Shown: piece by piece, positions 1 through 5,788 of the stretch
Position numbering within the stretch: the first letter of the stretch is position 1
Layout of the letters: every line of letters starts with the position of its first letter
Assembly (NCBI GenBank): GCA_946222495.1
Contig: CAMICF010000191.1
Span: 1 to 5,788, forward strand
DNA length: 5,788 nt
Origin: an uncultured Janibacter sp.
Lineage (GTDB): Bacteria > Actinomycetota > Actinomycetes > Actinomycetales > Dermatophilaceae
Direction: 5' to 3'
Translations under genes and position numbers: made by a program
The notes under the pieces: model-generated
The model's database searches: none
What the model saw: the letters and a program-made list of their open reading frames with translations, nothing else
What the model was told of the DNA's origin: nothing

Positions 1-124
1 TCAGCTGCAGGTTGGTGCCGGTCCACAGGGTGGAGCGGTAGTTGGAGTTCTGCAGGGTTGCCGACTCGATGTCGACGACGTAGGGCGCGGGGCCGTGGTC
101 GGTGAGGTCGATCTGCTCGCTCAT
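1..124 (-). CDS. cupin-domain protein, N-terminal fragment (cut by window edge)
   Basis: Only the first 41 codons are present; the gene runs off the left edge. The product begins MSEQIDLTDHGPAPYVVDIE and continues with a stretch containing TLQNSNYRSTLWTGTNLQL. The pattern 'PYVVDIE...N..YR..LWTG..LQL' resembles the start of small single-domain cupins often annotated as mannose-6-phosphate-isomerase-like. Family assignment rests on this lead-in alone, because the metal-binding cupin motifs would lie outside the window. The ATG is supported by an AGGAG core at 130-134, 5 nt upstream. The gene follows ahpF on the same strand after 51 bp with no obvious terminator, so co-transcription with ahpC-ahpF is plausible. 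Substrate and reaction cannot be told from this fragment. Confidence 0.6.
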   Translation of the reverse strand, partial: MSEQIDLTDHGPAPYVVDIESATLQNSNYRSTLWTGTNLQL

Positions 125-175
125 GGAGTCTCCTGATCAGGTCGAAGGGGGGACGACGCTGACGCTACCGAGGCC

Positions 176-1855
176 TCAGGCCCGCGCGCCCACCGAGTCC
201 GGGACGTCGATCTGGTCGCCGGCCTCGAGCGGGCCGTCGGCAGCCTTGGTCCCAGCGATCGCGGCCTCCTCGCTCGGGGCGCTCGTGCGGATGAGGTGGT
301 CGAAGGCGCTCAGCGAGGCGGTCGAGCCTGCACCGAGCGCGGTGACGATCTGCTTGTAGGGCTCGACCGTGCAGTCGCCCGCGGCGAAGACGCCCGGCAG
401 GTTGGTCCGGCCGACGCCGTCGATGACGATCTCGCCACGCTCGGAGAGCTCGACCGCGTCACCGAGCCACTCGGTGTTGGGCAGCAGACCGATCTGGACG
501 AAGACGCCCTCGAGCTCGAGCTGCTCGCCCGTGCCGCCGTCCCGCGGCTCGACGGCGATGCCGGTGACCTTGCTGCCGTCACCGATGACCTCGGTCGTCT
601 TCGTGCCGAGGCGGACGTCGACGTTGGGCAGCGAGCGCAGCTTGCGCTGGAGGACGGCATCGGCGCGCATCTCGTCCATGAACTCGACGAGCGTGACGTG
701 ACCGACGATGCCGGCCAGGTCGATCGCCGCCTCGACGCCGGAGTTGCCACCGCCGATGACCGCGATGCGCTTGCCCTTGAAGAGGGGGCCATCGCAGTGC
801 GGGCAGAAGGTGACGCCCTTGTTGCGGTACTCCTCCTCGCCAGGCACGCCCATCGTGCGCCAGCGGGCACCGGTGGCGAGGACCACGGTCTTGCCGGAGA
901 GCGTCGCGCCGTTGCCGAGGTCGACCTTCGTCAGGCCGTCGTCGCCGGTGGACAGGCCGGCGGCGGCCTGGCTGCGGACCATCTCGACGTCGTACTCGGT
1001 GACGTGGCGCTCGAGGTCGGCGGCGAGCTTGGGACCCTCGGTGTGGGGCACGGAGACGAGGTTCTCGATCGCCATGGTGTCGAGGACCTGGCCACCGAAG
1101 CGCTCGGCGACGAGGCCCGTGCGGATCCCCTTGCGGGCGGCGTAGATCGCGGCGGACGCGCCGGCGGGGCCACCACCGACGACGAGCACCTCGTAGGGGT
1201 CACGGGCGGTGAGCTCCTCCGCGGCGCGCGCCGCGGAGTCCCCGCCGGAGAGGGCGTCGACCTTGGCGACGATCTCGGCGAGCTCCATCCGGCCGGAGCC
1301 GAAGGTCTCGCCGTTGTGGAAGACGGTGGGCACCGCCATGACGCCTCGCGCGTCGGCCTCGTCGGGGAAGACGGCGCCGTCGATCGCGGTGTGCGTGATG
1401 TCGGGGTTGAGCACGCTCATGAGGTTGAGGGCCTGGACGACGTCCGGGCAGTTCTGGCAGCTGAGCGAGAAGAAGGTCTCGAAGTGGTGCTGGCCCTGGA
1501 GGCCCTTGACCTGGTCGAGGACGTCCTGCGAGGCCTTGCTCGGGTGCCCGCCGACCTGGAGCAGGGCGAGGACGAGGGAGGTGAACTCATGGCCCATCGG
1601 GATGCCGGAGAAGCGGACGGCGACGTCGGGGGACCCGGCGCGGGCGATGACGAAGGAGGGGACGCGCTCGTCCCGCTCGGCGCCCTCAGCGGCCCGCCGA
1701 GTGATCTTGTCGCTCATGCCGTCGATCTCGACGAGCAGCTCGTCGAGCTCCACGGACTTGGGGCCGTCGTCGAGGGTCGCGACGAGCTCGATCGGCTCGC
1801 GGAGGTTCTCGAGGTAGGCCTTGAGCTGGGTGGCGAGGTTCGGATCGAGGGCCAT
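176..1855 (-). CDS. ahpF: alkyl hydroperoxide reductase subunit F (NADH:peroxiredoxin reductase)
   Basis: This cytosolic flavoprotein, 559 aa, uses NADH to re-reduce the disulfide of AhpC. Residues about 1-195 form the N-terminal domain of two thioredoxin-like folds, with the redox pair C133/C136 (CQNC). After a linker, residues about 219-523 form a thioredoxin-reductase-like part: FAD-binding VVGGGPAGA near 225-233, ATGA at 327-330, the second redox pair C351/C354 (CPHC), NADH-binding VIGGGNSGVEAA near 366-377, and AAGDC near 491-495. The stretch from CPHCDGPLFKGKR through GGGNSGVEAAIDLAGIV is nearly the same as in E. coli AhpF. That protein is 521 aa and ends just after the LIRT that lies at 521-524 here, so this one carries about 35 extra Ala/Asp/Glu-rich residues. 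The start is supported by AGGAG at 1863-1867, 7 nt before the ATG. The gene follows ahpC after 125 bp that hold a strong hairpin. Confidence 0.97.
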   Translation of the reverse strand: MALDPNLATQLKAYLENLREPIELVATLDDGPKSVELDELLVEIDGMSDKITRRAAEGAERDERVPSFVIARAGSPDVAVRFSGIPMGHEFTSLVLALLQVGGHPSKASQDVLDQVKGLQGQHHFETFFSLSCQNCPDVVQALNLMSVLNPDITHTAIDGAVFPDEADARGVMAVPTVFHNGETFGSGRMELAEIVAKVDALSGGDSAARAAEELTARDPYEVLVVGGGPAGASAAIYAARKGIRTGLVAERFGGQVLDTMAIENLVSVPHTEGPKLAADLERHVTEYDVEMVRSQAAAGLSTGDDGLTKVDLGNGATLSGKTVVLATGARWRTMGVPGEEEYRNKGVTFCPHCDGPLFKGKRIAVIGGGNSGVEAAIDLAGIVGHVTLVEFMDEMRADAVLQRKLRSLPNVDVRLGTKTTEVIGDGSKVTGIAVEPRDGGTGEQLELEGVFVQIGLLPNTEWLGDAVELSERGEIVIDGVGRTNLPGVFAAGDCTVEPYKQIVTALGAGSTASLSAFDHLIRTSAPSEEAAIAGTKAADGPLEAGDQIDVPDSVGARA

Positions 1856-1897
1856 GGTGCGACTCCTGGAGGACGAAGGGGGTGTGTCGGGCGAGGG

Positions 1898-1930
1898 GGT
1901 GAGGGGCGGCGACGAGCGCCGCCCCTCACC
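1898..1930 (-). terminator. 14-bp GC hairpin between ahpC and ahpF (terminator/attenuator or mRNA-stability stem)
   Basis: The arms 1898-1911 and 1917-1930 are perfectly complementary over 14 bp (GGTGAGGGGCGGCG against CGCCGCCCCTCACC), with a 5-nt loop. The stem starts about 50 nt after the ahpC stop codon and ends about 40 nt before the ahpF start. No T-tract follows on the minus strand, only a C-rich run, so it is not a classical intrinsic terminator. U-less stems of this kind are proposed as terminators in actinobacteria. It could also protect the 3' end of a processed ahpC message. Either role would leave more AhpC than AhpF, which is what the enzyme pair usually needs. The structure is seen; the role is inferred. 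Confidence 0.6.
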
Positions 1931-1980
1931 GGATGCAGGAGAAGGATTCAGGTCCTGCCGGCAGGTTCTGCGGGGACTGC

Positions 1981-2547
1981 TCAGATCTTGCCGACGAGGT
2001 CCAGGCTCGGGGCGAGCGTGTCAGCGCCCTCTTCCCACTTGGCAGGGCAGACCTGGCCGGGGTTGTTGCGGACGTACTGCGCGGCCTTGACCTTGCGGAC
2101 GAGCTCCTGCGCGTTGCGGCCGATGCCCTCGGCGGTGATCTCGAGGAACTGGATGACACCGTCCGGGTCGATGAGGAAGGTGCCGCGGTTGGCCAGGCCC
2201 TCGTCCTCGCGGAGGATGTCGAAGTTGCGCGAGATGGTCGCGGTCGGGTCGCCGAGCATCGGGTAGGTGACCTTGCCGACGGCGTCGGAGGTCTCGTGCC
2301 ACGCCTTGTGGGTGAAGTGCGTGTCGGTGGAGACGGAGAAGACCTCGACACCGAGGTCCTTCAGCGTGCCGTCGTACTCGGCGGCCAGGTCCTCGAGCTC
2401 GGTCGGGCAGACGAAGGTGAAGTCCGCCGGGTAGAAGAAGAAGATCGCCCACTTGCCGGCGATGTCAGCCTCGGAGAAGTCCTTGAACTCACCGTTGACG
2501 TAGCCGGTGGCCTGGAAGGGCTTGATCTGGGTGTTGATGAGTGACAT
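1981..2547 (-). CDS. ahpC: alkyl hydroperoxide reductase subunit C (typical 2-Cys peroxiredoxin)
   Basis: This cytosolic peroxidase, 188 aa, reduces hydrogen peroxide, organic hydroperoxides and probably peroxynitrite. It matches E. coli AhpC (187 aa) almost end to end: both start MSLINT.IKPF and both end TLAPSLDLVGKI. The peroxidatic cysteine is C47 in the motif ADFTFVCPTELED, with the active-site Thr at T44. The resolving cysteine is C167 in PGQVCPAKW. The conserved active-site arginine is R121 in LANRGTF. The STDTHFTHKAWH segment is also intact. The start is supported by AGGAG at 2556-2560, 8 nt before the ATG, and by alignment with the E. coli N terminus. It is the first gene of the ahpC-ahpF-cupin run and has a large palindromic operator-like site upstream, fitting peroxide-responsive control. 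Confidence 0.98.
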   Translation of the reverse strand: MSLINTQIKPFQATGYVNGEFKDFSEADIAGKWAIFFFYPADFTFVCPTELEDLAAEYDGTLKDLGVEVFSVSTDTHFTHKAWHETSDAVGKVTYPMLGDPTATISRNFDILREDEGLANRGTFLIDPDGVIQFLEITAEGIGRNAQELVRKVKAAQYVRNNPGQVCPAKWEEGADTLAPSLDLVGKI

Positions 2548-2583
2548 GCGTTGGTCTCCTGTGCATCTCTCGGGTGCGTGGTG

Positions 2584-2637
2584 TTCCAGTCACGTTTGCT
2601 CTTCTGGAGCACCTCGTGTTCTGGAATAACTCCAGAA
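2584..2637. promoter_or_regulatory. palindromic operator with extra half-sites upstream of ahpC
   Basis: A perfect inverted repeat, TTCTGGA-N5-TCCAGAA, occupies 2619-2637. A third half-site, TTCTGGA, lies at 2602-2608, a direct copy 17 bp from the left arm. A related TTCCAG lies at 2584-2589. The core reads C-T-N11-A-G, which fits the T-N11-A layout of LysR-type sites, so an OxyR-like peroxide sensor is one candidate. The base sequence is not the E. coli OxyR ATAG/CTAT pattern, and a dimeric repressor is equally possible. No regulator gene is present in the window. The repeats are seen directly; the identity of the binding protein is unknown. Confidence 0.55.
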
Positions 2638-2662
2638 TAATGAGGAGCGGTGGGTGACGCAA
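2634..2662 (-). promoter_or_regulatory. ahpC: candidate sigma-70-type promoter of ahpC
   Basis: Read on the minus strand, TTGCGT (2657-2662) and TATTCT (2634-2639) are separated by 17 bp. They lie in the only AT-containing stretch upstream of ahpC. Transcription would begin near 2627, giving an 80-nt leader. The -10 element overlaps one arm of the palindrome, so a bound protein would cover the -10 and start site, a layout typical of repression. If the regulator is instead an activator, the true promoter would lie further downstream, but no good -10 is visible there. Confidence 0.35.
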
Positions 2663-2703
2663 ATCGTCTCCCCTCTCCTTCGTCGGTAGGCCTGGCGGTG
2701 CCG

Positions 2704-2763
2704 ATCAGGTGGTCAGCAGATGCAGCAAGAACCGCCGCACGGCGCAGCACGCGACCACCTGAT
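2704..2763. repeat. 11-bp perfect inverted repeat with 38-nt loop, nested small hairpin
   Basis: The arms ATCAGGTGGTC (2704-2714) and GACCACCTGAT (2753-2763) are exact reverse complements. The loop holds a second stem, CGCCG/CGGCG, at 2733-2744. The element begins 25 bp after the stop of the amidohydrolase gene and lies about 40 bp upstream of the candidate ahpC -35. On the minus strand it could end the amidohydrolase transcript, although no T-tract follows. Alternatively the two arms could be spaced protein-binding sites, roughly 49 bp apart centre to centre. Nothing else, including no small reading frame with convincing support, is seen in the 2548-2788 gap. Confidence 0.5.
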
Positions 2764-2788
2764 GGCGGCCGGCCGTGGGCCGCGGCGG

Positions 2789-4288
2789 TCAGCCGTGGGT
2801 GAGACGGCCCGCGACGATCGTCGCGAGCACGCGCGCGGCCTGCAGGCGCGCCGCCTGGTCCGCGGTCGACCCCGGCTCCGAGGGGAAGGGGTGGTCGTCG
2901 ACGAGCACGAGGTCGCCCCGGCCACCGACCTGCAGCGAGGCCACCCCGTCGGTCGAGGCCAGCAGCGCCTCGCGCGGCGTCAGCGCCTGCTCCGGCGCCC
3001 ACGGCTCACGCTCGTCCGCGCTCCGGTGCACCGCGGCGGCCATGGCCAGCCACGGGTCGAGCGGGGAGACCGGCGCGTCCGACCCCAGGCGAAGGGGGAC
3101 CCCCGCCTCCGTCAGCGAGCGCAGGGCGAAGCACCGCTCGAGCCGGTCCGGCCACAGCGCCTCGGTGGAGTCCCGGTCGTCGAGGAGGTGGGCGGGCTGC
3201 ACGCTCGCCACGAGACCGAGCTCGGCCATCCGCGGCAGCACCTCGTGCCGCACGAGCTGGGCGTGCTCGATGCTGCCGCGGGCACCGCTGCGGGAGAAGG
3301 CACTCACGGCGTCCACGAGGGCGGCATCGCCGATCGCGTGGACCGCGCCCTGCAGGCCGTGGGCATGGGCGCGGGCGAGCAGGTCGGTCAGCTCGGTCTC
3401 GTCGACGTTCTGCTTGCCGCGCGGGTCGGCCAGGTCGTGGTCGATGACGAAGGGCTCGCAGCACCAGGCGGTCCGGGTGTTGAGGGAGCCGTCGGTGATG
3501 ACCTTGAGCGGCCCCATGGTCACGAGCCCGGACTCGTCCAGCACGTCGCCCGTGCGGACGCCCGCCGCGATGACCGCGTCGAGCCCCTCGGGGTAGGTGG
3601 CCGGCCGCACGCGCAGCAGGTCGAGCCCGGAGGCGGTGCGACCGGGCCAGGCGACGCGGCCGTTCTCGAACTCCATGTCGCTGACGCCGACGACCCCCTT
3701 CGCCGCCGCATCGCGCATCGCGGTCTCGAGGCTCGCGCGCACGAGCCGCGAGTCCTCGGGCAGGTCGGCGAGGTGGGTGTAGATCGGAAACCAGTCGTCC
3801 TCGTCGAGGTGACCGGGACGGACCGGCAGGCCGAGCAGGCGGTAGGCGGCGCTGCTGAGCCACCCGGCGTGGCAGTCGCCGGAGATGAGGATGACGGGGC
3901 GGTCCCCGGCCACGACGTCGAGCTCGGCGGTGGACGGGAGCCGGTCCCACCCCGCGACGCGCCAGCCGAACCCCTGGACGACGGCCCCCGGCTCCTGCGG
4001 GTGCGTCGCCAGGTGGCGGGCGATGCGGTCGGTGACCTCCTCCGGGCCGGCGGTGTCGGCGAGGTCGACCCGACGGGTCATCGCCGCCCACTGGCCGAAG
4101 TGCACGTGCCCGTCCCAGAGGCCGGGGATCGCGAAGGCCCCTCCGCCGTCGTGGATCTGCGCGCCGGCACGACCCAGGTCGGGACCGATCTCGGCGATGG
4201 TCCCGCGGCGGATGCGGACGTCGACGGGCGCTGCGTCGGGACTGAGGCGGACGTCCGTGACGAGGACGTGCGGGACCGGGGTGGCCAT
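2789..4288 (-). CDS. metal-dependent amidohydrolase, YtcJ/NfdA type (amidohydrolase family 3)
   Basis: This predicted cytosolic hydrolase, 499 aa, belongs to the amidohydrolase superfamily; the closest general type is COG1574 (YtcJ, N-substituted formamide deformylase). An N-terminal beta-sandwich part (about 1-53 plus the C-terminal end) encloses a TIM barrel. Metal-ligand motifs are all present in order: H61 and H63 in GLWDGHVHFG, the candidate bridging K262 in LKVITDGSLNTRTA, H317 in GAVHAIGD, H342 in IEHAQ, and D404 in GSDAPVSP. The family's substrate-loop motif appears as DCHAGWLSSAA (138-148), with Ser where many members have Asn before the second Ser. There is no signal peptide. The substrate cannot be inferred. 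The reading frame stays open to 5200, but the ATG at 4288 is chosen because it gives the family N terminus (HVLVTDVRL...I..G.I..IGP) and avoids covering the divergent gene. No Shine-Dalgarno is visible; a TAGAGT lies 7 nt before the ATG, suggesting a leaderless transcript. Confidence 0.9.
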   Translation of the reverse strand: MATPVPHVLVTDVRLSPDAAPVDVRIRRGTIAEIGPDLGRAGAQIHDGGGAFAIPGLWDGHVHFGQWAAMTRRVDLADTAGPEEVTDRIARHLATHPQEPGAVVQGFGWRVAGWDRLPSTAELDVVAGDRPVILISGDCHAGWLSSAAYRLLGLPVRPGHLDEDDWFPIYTHLADLPEDSRLVRASLETAMRDAAAKGVVGVSDMEFENGRVAWPGRTASGLDLLRVRPATYPEGLDAVIAAGVRTGDVLDESGLVTMGPLKVITDGSLNTRTAWCCEPFVIDHDLADPRGKQNVDETELTDLLARAHAHGLQGAVHAIGDAALVDAVSAFSRSGARGSIEHAQLVRHEVLPRMAELGLVASVQPAHLLDDRDSTEALWPDRLERCFALRSLTEAGVPLRLGSDAPVSPLDPWLAMAAAVHRSADEREPWAPEQALTPREALLASTDGVASLQVGGRGDLVLVDDHPFPSEPGSTADQAARLQAARVLATIVAGRLTHG

Positions 4289-4295
4289 GGGCAAA

Positions 4296-4301
4296 ACTCT
4301 A
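4296..4301 (-). promoter_or_regulatory. -10-like element for leaderless amidohydrolase transcript
   Basis: On the minus strand TAGAGT is followed by 7 nt (TTTGCCC) and then the ATG. The spacing would place transcription start on or next to the A of the start codon. The gene lacks a Shine-Dalgarno sequence, which agrees with leaderless initiation, common in actinobacteria. No convincing -35 is visible, and the place where it would fall overlaps the -10 of the opposite gene. Confidence 0.45.
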
Positions 4302-4316
4302 CGACGAGGGGCGTCG
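4302..4316. repeat. inverted repeat CGACG-N5-CGTCG between divergent -10 elements
   Basis: The 5-bp arms at 4302-4306 and 4312-4316 are exact reverse complements, centred at 4309, the midpoint of the 42-bp divergent region. The two -10-like boxes lie immediately outside it. The position would suit an operator controlling both genes, but short GC-rich arms can arise by chance in this genome. Confidence 0.3.
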
Positions 4317-4317
4317 A

Positions 4318-4323
4318 TACCCT
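4318..4323 (+). promoter_or_regulatory. -10-like element for leaderless nucleosidase-TPR transcript
   Basis: TACCCT is followed by 7 nt (CACCCCC) and then the ATG at 4331, the same spacing as the opposite gene. There is no purine-rich ribosome-binding sequence before this ATG, only a C-run, so translation from a leaderless message is the simplest reading. Confidence 0.45.
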
Positions 4324-4330
4324 CACCCCC

Positions 4331-5323
4331 ATGCACCTGCTCGTCGTCGCCGCCATCGAGGCCGAGGCCGCCCACGTCCCCGCCGGTATCGACGTCCTCG
4401 TCACGGGTGTCGGCAAGACCCTCGCCGCGGTCGCCGTGACCCGGGCGATCTGCGAGCACCCGCACCGCGAGGACCTCGTCGTCGTCAACATCGGCACCGC
4501 CGGCGCCCTGCGCGAAGGGTGCGACGGCCTCCACGAGATCGGCACCGTCATCAACCACGACCTGTCGGCCGAGCCGATCCGTCAGCTCGGCCTCGACCCC
4601 CGCGACCGCATCGAGCCGGACCCCGCCCTGCCGACGACGCTCGCGAGCGGGGACCTCTTCGTCAGCGACCCGCAGGTGCGCGACGGGCTCGCGGCCCGCG
4701 CCGACCTCGTCGACATGGAGGGCTACGCGATCGCGTTGGCCTGCACCGAGCTCGGCGTCCCCGTGCGCCTCGTGAAGATCGTCAGCGACAACGCCGACGA
4801 GACGGCCCACGACTGGTCGGCCGCCGTCGACGGGTGCGCTCGCGAGCTCGGGGCGTGGCTGTCCGAGCTCGTCGCGGGCGAGGAGCAGCGCGAGGATCCC
4901 GCCGCGAGCGAGCACCCCGAGATCCACGGCTTCGACCGGTACGAGCGGGCGAAGCGGCACTTCGACGAGGCGCGGTTCGCCGAGGCCGCCCGGGAGCTGG
5001 AGGAGCTCTTCACCGACCTCGCGGACGCGCGGGCCACCCAGGACGTCTCGCGCGCGTCGCCGGCGGACCCGATCGGCCATGGCACCGCGGAGGCCCACCT
5101 CCTGCTCGCCCGCGCCTACTTCCACTCCGCCCAGCTCGGCCGCGCGGAGTCCGCGGCCCGAGAGGTGCTCGCCGAGGCGCCCGACGACCCCTACGCCCAC
5201 CTGCTCCTCGGCCGCACCCTGCAGCGGACGGGCCGGGCGGAGGAGGCGCGCGGCTCCCTTCGCCTGGCGGAGCTGCTCGGGGACTACCCCGTCACGCGCG
5301 ACGCGGCCGACAGCGAGGGCTGA
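4331..5323 (+). CDS. nucleosidase (MTA/SAH nucleosidase-like) fused to a C-terminal TPR domain
   Basis: The product, 330 aa, has two parts. Residues 1-about 180 form a compact nucleoside-phosphorylase/nucleosidase fold (E. coli MTA/SAH nucleosidase is 232 aa). It begins MHLLVVAAIEAEAAHV, with E12 at the place of the E. coli general-base Glu12. It continues with NIGTAGAL (53-60), VDMEGYAIA (127-135, catalytic E130 equivalent) and KIVSDNADE (149-157, purine-contacting D153 equivalent). The likely reaction is N-glycosidic cleavage of a purine nucleoside such as methylthioadenosine or S-adenosylhomocysteine; futalosine is an alternative. After a charged linker (about 181-198), residues 199-317 form about three TPR-like helical pairs, including the LLARAYFHSAQLGRAE and YAHLLLGRTLQRTGR stretches typical of small standalone actinobacterial TPR proteins. 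The frame is open through the junction with no Met there. An unusual Ala/Asp/Ser-rich insert at about 231-250 separates the first and second TPR units. The upstream frame is open to 2720, but the ATG at 4331 matches the family start. There is no signal peptide. Confidence 0.88.
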   Translation: MHLLVVAAIEAEAAHVPAGIDVLVTGVGKTLAAVAVTRAICEHPHREDLVVVNIGTAGALREGCDGLHEIGTVINHDLSAEPIRQLGLDPRDRIEPDPALPTTLASGDLFVSDPQVRDGLAARADLVDMEGYAIALACTELGVPVRLVKIVSDNADETAHDWSAAVDGCARELGAWLSELVAGEEQREDPAASEHPEIHGFDRYERAKRHFDEARFAEAARELEELFTDLADARATQDVSRASPADPIGHGTAEAHLLLARAYFHSAQLGRAESAAREVLAEAPDDPYAHLLLGRTLQRTGRAEEARGSLRLAELLGDYPVTRDAADSEG

Positions 5324-5326
5324 GGA

Positions 5327-5788
<462 letters not shown>

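Noticed and set aside
135..142. The 8-mer GATCAGGT, shared with 2703-2710
   Set aside because: Eight bases shared between two intergenic sites is too little to call a repeat family, and each copy belongs to a different palindrome.
296..2266. A 656-codon open frame on the plus strand opposite ahpF and ahpC
   Set aside because: It lies antisense to two unmistakable genes, and its translation is a low-complexity mix rich in Asp, Glu, Gly, Ala and Arg with no recognisable domain. It is a GC-rich mirror frame.
1933..2544. A 203-codon plus-strand open frame over ahpC
   Set aside because: It is the mirror of ahpC in a GC-rich genome, with no domain and no sign of its own ribosome-binding site.
2361..3002. 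A minus-strand open frame spanning the ahpC promoter region and the end of the amidohydrolase gene
   Set aside because: It overlaps two real genes out of frame, and its product is Arg/Ala/Pro/Ser-rich without recognisable motifs.
2720..4330. An upstream extension of the nucleosidase-TPR frame
   Set aside because: It is antisense to the amidohydrolase gene and has shadow-like composition. The nucleosidase fold begins exactly at the ATG at 4331.
4331..4870. Functional link between the nucleosidase and the divergent amidohydrolase as futalosine-pathway (MqnB/MqnX-like) steps
   Set aside because: The amidohydrolase is of the YtcJ/NfdA type, not the aminodeoxyfutalosine deaminase type, and no other menaquinone genes are in view.
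4289..5200. A 304-codon N-terminal extension of the amidohydrolase frame
   Set aside because: It would run antisense to the whole front of the nucleosidase-TPR gene, adds no family-like sequence, and the amidohydrolase N terminus fits the ATG at 4288.

Overview
The window is very GC-rich and compact, with G/C-ending codons, Shine-Dalgarno cores of the AGGAG type and two start codons that look leaderless. This points to a high-GC Gram-positive actinobacterium. The protein sequences would suit the Micrococcales (for example an Intrasporangiaceae-like genus), but the genus is an inference. No RNA genes, CRISPR arrays, transposases, integrases or attachment sites are visible. It reads as a chromosomal housekeeping and stress-defence segment, not an accessory island.

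Region 1 (1-2547, minus strand) is a peroxide-detoxification cluster read in the order ahpC, ahpF, small cupin gene. AhpC is a typical 2-Cys peroxiredoxin very close to the enterobacterial form, and AhpF is its dedicated NADH:FAD disulfide reductase. Electrons should pass NADH to FAD, to the CPHC pair and then the CQNC pair of AhpF, and on to the C47/C167 disulfide of AhpC. A strong 14-bp GC hairpin lies between ahpC and ahpF and may set their ratio. The cupin gene is cut by the left edge; only its first 41 codons are present.

Region 2 (2548-2788) is a 241-bp intergenic stretch. It contains a near-ideal palindromic operator, TTCTGGA-N5-TCCAGAA, with further half-sites in front of ahpC, a possible sigma-70-type promoter overlapping it, and a long-armed inverted repeat just beyond the neighbouring amidohydrolase gene.

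Region 3 (2789-5323) is a divergent pair. A metal-dependent amidohydrolase of the YtcJ/NfdA type runs on the minus strand. A protein joining a nucleosidase (MTA/SAH-nucleosidase fold) to a TPR domain runs on the plus strand. They share a 42-bp intergenic region with two back-to-back -10-like elements, each 7 nt from its ATG, which suggests leaderless transcripts, and a small inverted repeat centred between them.

Region 4 (5327-5788, minus strand) is the C-terminal third of class II fumarase (fumC), convergent with the nucleosidase-TPR gene with only 3 bp between stop codons.

No wholly new system is evident. The most interesting points are the nucleosidase-TPR fusion, the ahpC operator and the shared leaderless promoter region.
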